NCBI GenBank assembly: GCA_010094045.1
Contig: ML986586.1
Span: 534,859 to 598,858, forward strand
Source: Lojkania enalia
Taxonomy: Eukaryota; Ascomycota; Dothideomycetes; Pleosporales
Reading direction: 5' to 3'
Length of the DNA stretch: 64,000 nucleotides
The position numbers were made by a program, and so were the translations under genes. Below the pieces are notes generated by a model. It was given only the letters and a program-made list of their open reading frames with translations, did no database searches and had not been told where the DNA came from. Positions 22,509 to 35,057 of this stretch are shown here, piece by piece; the first letter of the stretch is position 1, and each line of letters opens with the position of its first letter.

Positions 22509-23448
22509 ATGTCTATCTCATGTGTGTTCCTTCTCTCATGGCTAACATGGAACCTGATCATCAGAACCTCCTTCGCGCAATCGGGCTGCGAAGCTAATAC
22601 CTCAACTTATGGCCAAAACGGTCTCGTTATCTCTTTTAAAAATCTTTGTGGCAGAGACATTGCAGCCCAAGTTGACTTTCCTGATCCAACGAATGAACTC
22701 ACTCGGTCAGACTGTATCAATCGCTGCGTCGAGAAAGCGCCTCTATGCTACGGCCTCGACTTCACACGCCCGGGCACTGTTGAATTCAGCTGCTGGTTCA
22801 TGAATGCTACCTTCCCCGAAAGTTCGGCTCTGTTGCAGTCATATACTGTTGATGCGGCGATGCTAAGTTCGGAGTTTCTAGCTAGGCTTTCGGGGGATTG
22901 CCTGATCATGGGATTGTTGGGCTGCTACTAGAGCAATGGTCAATTAGGGATGGATTCTACAACGGCATATATTTCGTCAACTACCACAAAGCAGAGCTCC
23001 TCGACATCATGGTCCGTGAAGACTACGACCACGGCTGTTACAAACGGCACCGGCAGGAATGTGATAACGATTATCATGACTTACACAGTAGGAAGCACGA
23101 GTGCAGCCCCTTCAGGGCCGGTATCGCATGGCGGGGGGGCTTTCAACGGGTGCAAAGGCTGGTATTGGTGGGGGAATCGGAGTTGCCGTATTTCTTGCAG
23201 GCCTTGCCGGTGGAGCTTTTCTTCTCAGATGACGAAGACGAAGAGCACAAGAGGTGGGCGTTACTGTGTATCCAAATGAATCGGAGAAGATTGTGGATGA
23301 AGATTTTCATTCACGTGGGCGGGCTGAGCTACCAGTTCACCAAAGCCAATACCCAGGGGTGGAGCTGGAAAGTATGGACACATCACTCACCGTCGTAGGA
23401 GAGAATGGTAACAATGGACTTCCAGAACTTGCCGGTCCTTTAAGATAA
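22509..23448 (+). pseudogene. Broken gene for a secreted, membrane-anchored PAN-like protein
   Basis: An N-terminal signal peptide (VFLLSWLTWNLIIRTSFAQ) leads into a Cys-rich PAN/apple-like domain of about 100 residues (CGRDIAAQ, CINRCVEKAPLCYGLDF, SCWFMNATF). Then come a Ser/Thr-rich stalk, a Gly/Ala transmembrane helix (GIGVAVFLAGLAGG), an Arg-rich stop-transfer stretch and an acidic tail ending LPELAGPLR. Three lesions break this order: TAG at 22929-22931 in the frame that continues into the stalk, a seven-G run at 23133-23139 that shifts frame by one, and TGA at 23230-23232 just before the Arg-rich stretch in the restored frame. The layout suits fungal wall-sensor or receptor-like proteins. 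An unusual intron could bypass the first stop but not all three; sequencing error is the other explanation. Confidence 0.6.
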
Positions 23449-25781
23449 TCTAGCGTTGCGCATCATCAGATGCATGAGCTTGATAGTCCCGCTCATTATA
23501 CGAAATAGTGGGAAGTGTTTCTTGTCACTTATTACATCGGGAAAAGCCGGTGGTGCTAGAAGAACCAAATGATCGGATCACCCGTCAGCCTTGCCAAGTA
23601 TCACTTACACGCGGAACATTTCCTATTTGGAATTGATGGGCCTACGCAAAAAACTAAATATTACCATCTTTAAACTTCTCCGCAAACTCTCGACAAATAC
23701 CATGTTCGCCAACAACTCAACAGTCCCCCTTGGCGCCACAGCCTGGGTCAAGGGATAAATCGCCGTCATGCTAATAAGTAAAGTTATATGCACTGCTCAA
23801 ATTGCTTTGGCAAGGTCATAATTAGAAAGTTGAAGCCGGTGCCTCTTTTAACATGCTAGCTATCATGCTAAGCTAACATTAAAGATTTGAGTGACTGTGA
23901 GAACTATATATTAATGTTATCAACAAAACCCACCAGACTGGGACACATGCTTTCATGCATAAAATAATCCCTGCTAATGCTCTACAGAAAGAGCTAAACA
24001 GCTTGGAATTATCTTTGCTGTCATATCCTACTGGTTGCTTATATTCCTCTGACAATCCCAGAATCCCATATCTGCAAAAGGCACTAGTCAAAAGTGCTAA
24101 AGAAAAAGGATATCCCTAGTCATAATCCTTTAATGCATTAAAATATTTTATAAAAAAATATTCTTCATTTTGGAATTCTGCAAAAAGGCAACTGCCAACT
24201 CGTGCGGATGAGCTCGTTGTATGGGAATAACGTGTCGTTTGGCAGCACAGCAAGATCTAAGCGATATGACAAAGAAGATGCGGCCTTAGAGAAGTTATGT
24301 AGTACTGATATGAAAGCCAGACAGTTTGTCTATTTATTACTACCAACTCTAAGTAGTATGGTCCGAAACAGCAAATTCTTACCCACTGAAGCATCCCTTA
24401 TTCTCCTTTTTAATGGCTCGCGGCGGTAACACAGCCAAAACTCTTACAATTATTAAGAATACCCGGGCAGCCGATATATTCTCTGTGGATTTATGGTACT
24501 GATAGAAATATTAATAGATGCGATAATTTGGAACTGAGTTTTAGGCATCTAGCCAATGCTGTAATGATTCGTTCAGTATGTATTTATCTGCCTTCCTCGT
24601 TAGCTGGAGTAACGCCGGCTCCTCTATGCATTTCTGAACACATTAGATAAACGCGGGGTGGGCGCAAAATATATGGTGTAAGTAAAGATAACTTGCCGAT
24701 CACACGGTCCTCAATTCCAGCCTCCAGCCATAATGATCGTGAACCATCTAAATGTCCAGCAGAAACACTCGTGCAGCTTAGTAGAAATAATCTACCATCT
24801 GACCGCAAGCTAGTGTAATTCACTGTGGAACCAAACAATATCTGTTTTAAGGACTTGCATATCTTTTCCTAGATAGTAGGGCGTCTGGCACATTTTATTG
24901 GCTCTACAATCTGAGATATCCTACCGACCTACGACCTTTATACCAATGTGAGCCAGGTCACTCAAATGAACCTAAACTTCTTTCGCGCTCAAGGAGGCTA
25001 CAGAGAGAAACTCTAAAATCAACGGCTTCGACGCTCCTGTAGGGTTCAAGCCGATGGCTTCTACAATGGACAGTGGGAGCTGGTACGATTGTTCGTCATT
25101 GGCTTGAAGAGTTTGTCCTCTCAGTAATAGACTGGTTGGAACAGCTTTACTGGTTTTTTATCCCAAATGTACTAGCGCGAGCTTAGAACCTGCGATAAAT
25201 AGCGGCGAGCACAACGGTCGGAACTGGTCACATGTCACTAGCTAGGACAAATTGGAGATGGCGAATTTGGAAATCGTTAGACTCAATTAGGAGTTGAAGG
25301 GTATGCTAAGACACTAGATCTATTCCTTCGCATGAGGCAGAACACTCGAAAACAGATCTAGGAGATGCAAGCCACTTCATTGCAGCCTACCCATCCTCCG
25401 CAGGACATCCTCCGAGCTATCTAAGTCTTATGCGCCCAAGGAAGCGACAATTCAAGAAACACTATCCTCAATTATAACACCTGTTAAGATGAGACGAGGC
25501 AATCAGCAGGCGGAGGATACATGAACAAAAGGTGGTTGTTGCACTATCTTAAGAAGCGGGGTAATTTTCCGTCCCTTTCCATTGCTACTTCTACCACTGG
25601 CCAGTGCAGCGTCATTCCATTCATTCGGAATCCTGCCGCCAAGTACTTGAGTCAACACGCATAGACCGTGCAGATGACAATTCAAGCCAAATAAAGAGTT
25701 TAGGCCAGCTGCTTAGATCATTGCAGATGTCATTGAAAGTACGCCAAAATGGCTCGTAGACTTGTGTAAAGTTGCAAGTAA
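23449..25781. other. Intergenic, 2.3 kb, AT-rich
   Basis: No gene recognised. Very AT-rich around 23,640-24,190, with short open frames only (for example 24202-24429 on the plus strand) and no recognisable domain. It may be decayed DNA. Confidence 0.5.
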
Positions 25782-27309
<1,528 letters not shown>

Positions 27310-28126
27310 TCACTCGCTCCAATGCAGCCCGCACCGACACATGTGTCTGCGCTGGAGAGAAGCGGCTTTGAATGGGTCGCTGGTGTTAGAGAAAGGATGC
27401 TACATCCGCTCCCATGACGCCAATGCCTCAGGAACCTTCACCTCGCTCCACATCTCCACTGCGGCATTGCGTTGAAAGAGTTTCTACGTACCGGTCAGAA
27501 TCAGCTGTTCGGTAGCGTCGTACCCGAATATTGGTGCTCTTGTTAATCCCCGAATCTTGTCTTGTCCGGTCCGGAGCCACAGCCTCGCAGCCTTCGAGAC
27601 TAGAAAGAGCAACTATTACTTGAAAAGAGCAAGGGCTGCGGTATTCCGGGTGTTGCTGGCCAGGAGACAAACGGACAGATGGTCTGCTCGGATACGCAAC
27701 CAAGGTGGGCGTCAGACGGGGCGGCGGTGGAGGAGGGGTGGGGAGGATCGGTCTGGTGTGCGGTGTGCTGGATGCGCCAAGTCAGCCCCTCTCCTGTCCT
27801 GGAGGGAAACGGCGGCGAGCAGGCGGCGCGCGAAGGCTACAGGAGGAATGGGCAGACGTACAGCGGTGCAATTATTCGGGTCGATACGGTAGAAAGCACA
27901 GGCTCGGTGTCTGTCCAGACCTGTCCGGTTGTTGCGTAGAGCGGTTGACAGGCAGCCTTGCGGCGGGAGGGAGTGGGAGGGTTTGGTGGGGTTGTCCCTG
28001 ACGGGCGGGCCAGTAGACGCACGCAGCGCACAGCGACGCAGCGGAAACGGGGAATGCGAATGGAGGTGGGGAAGTATGCGAGAGGGGAGGAAGTAACAGT
28101 AGAAGTAGTAGCAGTAGCAGCAGGAG

Positions 28127-28150
28127 GGCGGCGGCGGCGGCGGCGGCGGC
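28127..28150. repeat. (GGC)8 trinucleotide repeat
   Basis: Eight perfect GGC units, preceded by an AGT/AGC-rich stretch, about 1.1 kb upstream of the MAP-kinase start codon on its coding side. Confidence 0.9.
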
Positions 28151-28436
28151 AGGACCACAACGCGCAGATATGAGAGACCAAGACGGTGGTGGAGAGTGGG
28201 CAAGCAACCCAGCGCTCCGGGCGTGCTAGCCGCCGTGGTTGCGCTGTCTTCCCGAGCCAGACCCTTCGATTGGTGTAACCCGCCTCCATTGGCCCCAGGT
28301 CACACACACCCCTCCTGTGATTTCTGCTATATGCACCCCCAACACCACGCCGTCGCCCATCCCAAAGCCCTGCCTTTCCTGCGGGCTCCGAAGGCGTCGA
28401 ATCAGCGAGCTATGCTGCTGCTGTTGTTGCGCACTC

Positions 28437-28490
28437 GTCTCCCTTTTCTCTCCTTCTCCCTCTCCTTCTCCCTCTCCCTCTCCCGTGCCC
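28437..28490. repeat. CT-rich microsatellite
   Basis: Interrupted TCTCC/CTTCTCC units on the plus strand. No coding role seen. Confidence 0.7.
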
Positions 28491-31400
28491 TTAGGCCCTC
28501 CAGAGACCCCATGCTTGGTCTTCGTGCGCGCCGTCTTTCTCATCTCCCCATCACACGCTCGTCACATCATCGGGCTGGGGCCTGCTGGTGCCGCCTTGCC
28601 TGTCCTGGCTGGCATGTATCCAGAGCTCCTGCAACATCAGGCCAAGCATTGTAGGGCAGCACCTGAAACCAACCGCAACGAGCCGCTGAACCAGCCACGT
28701 TCGGCTGCAGGGGCATAGAAAGTGTCCCTGTTTGAAGTTTGCGCCGTCCATACCTTAGCGGGCCCATTATGAGGCCGACTTCTGCAATGCGGCTGTATCC
28801 TTTCCCGAACTCATTGGATATCCGTTGTGCGTGTGGCGAGACTCCATCTAAGACATACGCTGCTGCCACCAACCACTGCCGCTCTGCACATCTTCCAAGA
28901 TGCCGGACCCAGGCATCGATGCGCCTTGTCAGCTCCCCAAGCGCCAGAAACATGTGTTTGACGTGGAAGAATTGGAGACCTTCTGGAAGTGTTTCCGTGC
29001 CAGCGTCTCTCTCCTTACTGGTTTGATCGTCTTTGGGACAGCTACTGACTCTGTCCTGCGTCTTCTGAGGCAACTCATCACGCAGCCTTTAATGCCCGTG
29101 ATGATGCTGTAACCGGTTGTCAACGTTCCGGACACTAGCCCGTGGAGATTGCTAACAGGAACTCTGCCAGTAATAGTCAAGATTCTGGCCTGTTCGGCGG
29201 AGCGTGATTGCAGGAGTATTGTTCTACGTCGTCCATTACTAGTTCTGTATGAGAGTCCTAAGATATCCTGTACCATAGGACACATGCTTGAGTGGGTCCG
29301 GATCCACGTGCTCAAGTAGATGGTGCAAAATCCAAGTATTGGAAATATTCGTCGAGGCGCCTTTTTGATTGCCATAGGTCATTTATGTAGACATTAGTAA
29401 ATCCTGGCCTCCGATCATATCGTTGTAAGCTTTGGCCCACACAACCTGCCATATGGCTCTCATACTGAAAGATTGTATTTAACTATATCCTGAAAAGGAA
29501 GGACCATAATGTCCCGGACGTTTGTAACAAATCCTCATGTTGTGCTTGCGGAACCCAAGGAAACGGGAAGGGTACATAACTGCGGCTGCAAGGTCCCGCC
29601 GACGCACTCGAGGGCCGTCTGCTCCAAAGTAATCATGGTGATGCAAACCTAGGGACCGTGCAGCCGTGCAAGTTTCCCGCATCGTACGCATCGTCAACTC
29701 CGATCGCATTGTATTGGGTATAATAGTCCGATCCCCTATATTTTGCATCCGTTAGCCATCCACTCCGCCCCTCTACGTTCGACCGTTGAAACTTTAAACC
29801 ATCCGCAGTCCAACATTCGTCCTTGCATAGATCAGCGTCACACCAACAAACACACGGCACCCGAGATCTCGTTCCCTACAATGCCTCTGTGCACTATAAG
29901 CCGTGTTTCGTGCCTACTGTTGCTAGTTGGATTGCCCTAGAAACACCAACAACCGTTATAAACGTCCACGGGTCTCTGGCAAATAGTGTTCGCACTCGTG
30001 ACACGGGCAACGTACAACGATCGGAAAGATTCAGTACAGCAGATGGCAGTTCGACCATTTGATTCGCGAGGACTCGAAAAGCAATGATAGCCTGTCCCAC
30101 TCAGTATGACCGTCAGCCGCTCCCCTACTATTAAAGAAGCCAATTCACAGCCCACGGAATGCTGAATGCAACGCCATGCACATTCCCCATGACCACAAGT
30201 CCACACACAATCCAGAAATGTCTAATCATACTATGCTCCGCCGAAAACCAGTTCCCGCAGCATTTTCAGCAATTCTCCTCATTCTCTTCCGCCGAGTTTC
30301 ATTGTTTCCGACCATCCATTCCCTACAGCCTTCCCACTGCTTCCCCTTCTCTGTATCCGTTGTTCCTATCACCCGCTCACCCTACCCTCTCCCCTTTGCT
30401 CGCCGACGATTACTTCCCCCAGGAGAACAGGCCGGTTAGTCAGCTGGTGGCACTACTCTTGGGTGGATACTGGTGTCCTTTTGTCTCGATCTTGGGCTCG
30501 CATTTACACCACTGATCCTGGGGGACGTTGTCCAAGACAGCGGGGATGTGGTTGCCGCAACCCCACCATGTTACGCCGTCTATCGAGAACACGATTAGCT
30601 CCTTGCATAATTTCAAACTTCAGGAAAAAAAAAAAAAATGACATAGGGAAAAGAAAACTCCAAATGGAATGGCTAGATAGCAGTACGTTGACGCTCAATA
30701 GAAAAGAAAAATAAGGAATCCAGCACATACGGCAAGTATTGCAAGTAGCTTTATGACACATATTTTCTCTTTTGTCCTTCCTTTCCCTTTCAGAATGTCG
30801 GTTTGGCGTACGAGAGCGCTTCAAATATCGTGATATGCAAATAGTAACGTCTACGTTTGATATCGAAATCGTTTGCTAGGCAATCGGGGCTCGGTGACGA
30901 CACTCCTCTATATATCGTTCATACGGCTATATAAATTCAGTAATATACCGAGCCACCCTCGCGCCTCCGTTTCGCCTCCGCCATTCGTCACCTCACCTCG
31001 CCGAAGTCAAGTCGCCGATTCGGGATGCACGGTTCACTCTCCCGTGACTGCTCCTTGGCATTTTGAACTAGCTGGTAGGGTAGCCGCAATTCCAAATTGG
31101 GCGTAATGTGTAGTCAGCTTAGACTAAAATTACTCCTTCTAGCCAGTCTGCATATGCGGTGTGTATGTGGTATTCTAGATCCGTTTCCACGTTTCCATGA
31201 TGGTGAATCTAGAAGGCATAGGGCTTGAAGAGCTGAATGAAAAGCCAGCCGCACACAATGCTGTAGCTAAATGTTGTAATCGGAGGGAGTTAAGTGGGGT
31301 TCATGTTAAGCTTAGTTCCTAATTCGATTTATTGGTTTGATGGTTACTTTTAGTCTGCCCCTAGAGAGAATAGCGTAGGCAAGGTATCTATCAAATTACT

Positions 31401-31637
31401 CCCGTGCTATTAATTTTGGCCGAGGTTCTTTTTCTAGAACCTGAAAACAAATCATAATCATAACCAAAGAGGCATGTAGCTTGTAGGCAAACACCAAAGA
31501 CTACTTGACCATGTCTCGGAACCTTTCGCAAACCCATAACGCCTACGCTGCCAAACATTATGAATTATGCATGCATCATGCATATCACCTCGCCGACGTA
31601 GCACGGCAATTATCCTGGCCCAATTCTTGTCTATTTT

Positions 31638-33591
31638 CTAATCAAAGGTTATGCGTGTGGCCTTCTTGGTAGGATCAATATCCTTCACAAAGGCGCCATA
31701 GGCGTCGTGTGTCTTCTTCTTCACGGTCGTGCCGAACTTGAGGAGGTCTTCCGGCACGTCCTGATTCGCGGCCTTGAGTACGTTGATTAACCTGCACAAC
31801 ATATGAGTAGAGCCGAGATGGGAGGGAGAGAGAATCAACTTACGCCCCCGATAGACCCTTATCGTGTTCAGTAAATAGCGTAATAGCCAATCCTTCTTTC
31901 CCGGCTCGGCCAGTTCGTCCAATACGGTGGACATAGTCTTCAGCGGTCAGTGGAAACGTAACATTGATCACCACCTTCACCGCTGGGATGTCAAGTCCCC
32001 TTGCCGCGACGTCTGTCGCCACGAGGAGGGGTACTGAGCCTTGCTTGAAAGATTCAAGCGAAGCGGTGCGTTTCTCTTGGCTGAGGTCACCATGAATTCC
32101 AGCCACTTGGAATCCATTCCTGCGAATGAAATTCTCAACGCGAGTAGCTTCCTTTTTATACAGACAAAATACCAAGATACGGTCATTCTTGTTTTTTCCA
32201 CGTTGATATTGGTTGAGCAGTTGGAGAAGCCTCATCTCCTTGTTTCGCGGGTCTATGACTTCGACCATCTGCTTAATTCGCGCGTTGGCTCGCAGTTCTC
32301 CCGAGTGATTATCGCCAATGGTAATCTTTACGGGCGACTGCATGAACGTGGACGCCAATTCACGGACCGAAGGCGGCCAAGTTGCCGTGAACATGAGAGT
32401 CTGCCGCTTACTTGGTGTGCATTTAATAATCTGCCGGATAGCTTCTTCAAACCCCTTATCGAGCATACGGTCAGCCTCATCAAGGACCACATACTCGGCT
32501 TGACTGAGATCAGCGGAACCATCACCGATAAGATCATTCAGGCGGCCGGGTGTAGCAACTACAATGTGTGCTTTCCTAATCGCCTTAGCCTGTGGCTCCT
32601 TCGGGACGCCACCATAGACGCAAACAACTTCAAGCCCGGTAGGAGAAGCCATTTTCACCAACTGATCATGGATTTGAGAGGCGAGTTCTCGTGTGGGGGA
32701 AACGATGACTGCCTTGACGCCTTTCCTTCGTGCTTTGGGCAGAGTAGATATAGTTTGCACACACGGCACACCGAATGCAAGTGTCTTCCCAGAACCGGTC
32801 TCAGCCACTCCGATCATATCTCGCCCTGACAAGAGTGCTGGCCATGTTGCGGCTTGGATTGGTGTAGGCGACGTGAATGATGCAAAAGGCACTCGTTGGG
32901 CCTCATCGGTAATAGGAAGATAAGAGAATTTGGTGATTGGGCGTAGAGCGTTCGATGTTGTTATCGGGTCATCGATGGTGACCGAGTGTGCAGAAAGGAA
33001 AGCGTCGATTTCAGTCCGTGGTAGAGCGGTCAATTCGGGATGTTCCGTGTATGTGGAAGCCAAGTCCACTATCGGCTCTGGACTTGTTGCAGAAGATGCG
33101 CCATGTGAAGCCGTCGCGGATGTGGCACCTGAAATAGGGTTCGAAGAAGCGGTGGGGGTCTCGGCCTCAGCTGCTTCGGCTTTCGCAAGCTCTTTCAGCC
33201 TTTTCTTTTCCGCCTTGCGGACGGCTTTTCTTGCTGCCTTAGCATCCCCCCCATTTAGTTCTCCGCTTTCTTGAACACTCTCAGAGGCGCTTGTCCTTTG
33301 AGAGAGCAGCTTCTGCGCTTTCTTTGCCTCTTTCGCTTCTTTCCTAGCCTTCTTCGCAGCCTTTCGTTCTGCCTTGGAAAGTATATCCTGATTGACAATA
33401 TTCACTGCTTCTGAATTGCTGTTGGTCTCAACTCTTAGCAGGCTAACGGCCGAATCATTTGACTCTAGACGGGAGGGTATAGGGGGAGCCTTGTTGGTCT
33501 TGTCCTTGCGGCTTTTCTTGCATGATACTATTTCGAATTTTGGGATCGCATCGTCTCCGGCGACTACTTCTGCAATTGGGCGCTTCCCCAT
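31638..33591 (-). CDS. dbp3: DEAD-box RNA helicase Dbp3 (ribosome biogenesis)
   Basis: Two exons on the reverse strand, 33591..31844 and 31791..31638, giving 633 residues. Dbp3 is a nucleolar ATP-dependent helicase that helps early pre-rRNA cleavage on the way to the 60S subunit. Motifs in order: [13 protein letters not shown] (Q motif region), AETGSGKT (I), PTRELASQI (Ia), [11 protein letters not shown] (II), FTATWP (III), [13 protein letters not shown] (V) and [10 protein letters not shown] (VI). The C-terminus [11 protein letters not shown] ... KKATRITFD is the Dbp3 signature I recall. The N-terminal 170 residues form a Lys/Ala/Glu-rich basic extension ([20 protein letters not shown]), somewhat longer than in the relatives I remember. 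The gene diverges from lcp5, 380 bp away. Confidence 0.94.
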
Positions 33592-33971
33592 CCTTGTTTC
33601 TCAATGTAAATCAGCTAGCAGTGGAGGCAATTGACAATGCTAAATCCACTATAGAATTGACGTATCGTATTGCTAGATACCGAAATAGAATTACTCTCAG
33701 GAAGAAACAAGCACGATTCGTCTTATCATAGAGAACACAATAGAAGAAATTTGTGCCTCAGAAGCGTATGGACAGAGGCTGGGAAAGTTGCAAAAGAAAA
33801 TTCATTTTCGATCGGCGCCGGCGAAAGATATTCTCCGCGAAACCTTGGCACTCCGCTTCGAAAAAAATATTATGTCGAGCTAAGACTTTCCTCTGAACTT
33901 AAATCTATCACGGCGCAACTTACAGCATATCAAGCTAATTCCTACGTCCTTGTGCAGAGAAATAGCTGGAA
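33592..33971. promoter_or_regulatory. Shared upstream region, dbp3 and lcp5
   Basis: 380 bases between two divergent ribosome-biogenesis start codons. It holds an AAAATTCATTTTC stretch near 33,797-33,810 directly followed by the palindrome CGGCGCCG at 33813-33820. Whether either is a factor site is not known. Confidence 0.45.
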
Positions 33972-35057
33972 ATGGCGATTGATGATTCTATTACCTCTCT
34001 ACTCACTACATTGACTGCATCAATCCGATCTGCAGCCGAAGCGCTACCGACAGATGACATCACTCCGCCTGAAGATGGCATATCATTATTAGATGTTAAG
34101 AATGGCCTTTTCCTCTCGTACGTACAGAATATCGTGTTTCTCATCCTTCTGAAACTACGATCCCGTGCGGAATCACATGACGAGAACGACGACGCTATTG
34201 ACATCCAAGAGGAGGTTGTGAGAAAGCTTGTTGAATTACGAATTTATGTAGAAAGAGGAGTGCGGCCTCTTGAAACCCGATTAAAATACCAAATCGACAA
34301 AATTATTCGTGCGGCGGATGACGCTGCAAGGAAAACAAGGCAACAATCTGAAGATCTCAACAGAAGTTATCGCTCAAAAGGATCAAACGTTGACAAGGAT
34401 GATGACTCGGAAGGGAGCGATGTGGAATCTGTTGGTTCTAAGCAAACTGAAGATGATCTAGAGGACGTGTCTTATGGGCCAAACAAAGCCAACTTTGTGC
34501 GATCTACGCTAGCCAGCAATAAGAAAGTCAAGGAGTCTTCCAAGGATGGCATCTACAGACCCCCACGTATCATGCCCATGACTATGCCAGCTATTCAAGG
34601 ACGAGATGAAAAGCAATCAAAGAAACTTGGAAAGTCAGCCACTCTGGACGAGTTTGTTGCCACGGAGCTCTCGACGGCGCCCATTGCAGAGCCCAGCATA
34701 GGAAGCACCATCGTTTCCGGTGGCCGTCGTACGAAATCTGAGCGAGAAAGGAGAGAGGAGGCAGAGAGGCGGGAGTATGAAGAGACTAACTTCGTGCGTC
34801 TCCCGAAGGAGAGCAAGAAAGAGCGAGCGAAGCAACGGAATAGGGATCGTAATGGTGGTTGGGGAGGAGAGGAATGGAGAGGACTGGGAGCTGGGTTAGA
34901 CCGTATAGAGAAGCTGACGCAGAGGAAAGGCGGCTCATTGGGATCATTGGAGAAGAGCCGGAAGAGACCTATCGAGGATGGGCCTCGCGGGACTGGTTCT
35001 ATAGCCGGGGAGATGTTCGAGAAACGGAGAAAAGTGATCCCGAAGTACAAGAAATGA
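33972..35057 (+). CDS. lcp5: Lcp5/neuroguidin, Sas10/Utp3/C1D family (U3 snoRNP-associated)
   Basis: A single exon encoding 361 residues. Lcp5 binds the U3 snoRNP in the nucleolus and is needed for 18S rRNA processing. The N-terminal Sas10/C1D domain shows GISLLDVKNGLFLSYVQNIV, then FLILLKLRSR and RGVRPLETRLKYQIDKIIRA. The middle is acidic (DKDDDSEGSDVESVGS). YRPPRIMPMTMP and the Lys/Arg-rich tail with REYEETNFVRLPKESKKE and EKRRKVIPKYKK match fungal Lcp5 proteins. No intron is needed. Its head-to-head placement with dbp3, another pre-rRNA processing factor, supports the assignment. Confidence 0.94.
   Translation: MAIDDSITSLLTTLTASIRSAAEALPTDDITPPEDGISLLDVKNGLFLSYVQNIVFLILLKLRSRAESHDENDDAIDIQEEVVRKLVELRIYVERGVRPLETRLKYQIDKIIRAADDAARKTRQQSEDLNRSYRSKGSNVDKDDDSEGSDVESVGSKQTEDDLEDVSYGPNKANFVRSTLASNKKVKESSKDGIYRPPRIMPMTMPAIQGRDEKQSKKLGKSATLDEFVATELSTAPIAEPSIGSTIVSGGRRTKSERERREEAERREYEETNFVRLPKESKKERAKQRNRDRNGGWGGEEWRGLGAGLDRIEKLTQRKGGSLGSLEKSRKRPIEDGPRGTGSIAGEMFEKRRKVIPKYKK

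Noticed and set aside
22898..23398. 166-codon frame overlapping the PAN-like gene
   Set aside because: Its peptide lacks the stalk, membrane helix and tail that the other two frames show, so it is a shadow of the broken gene.
27712..28307. Reverse-strand frames of 111-163 codons rich in Pro, Ala and Leu runs
   Set aside because: They come from the GGC and CT-rich microsatellites; the same repeats open several frames at once.
28567..29375. 168- and 148-codon reverse-strand frames upstream of the MAP kinase
   Set aside because: No family resemblance and no consistent intron model.
32041..32829. 262-codon plus-strand open frame
   Set aside because: Lies antisense to the helicase core of dbp3 and has no motif of its own.
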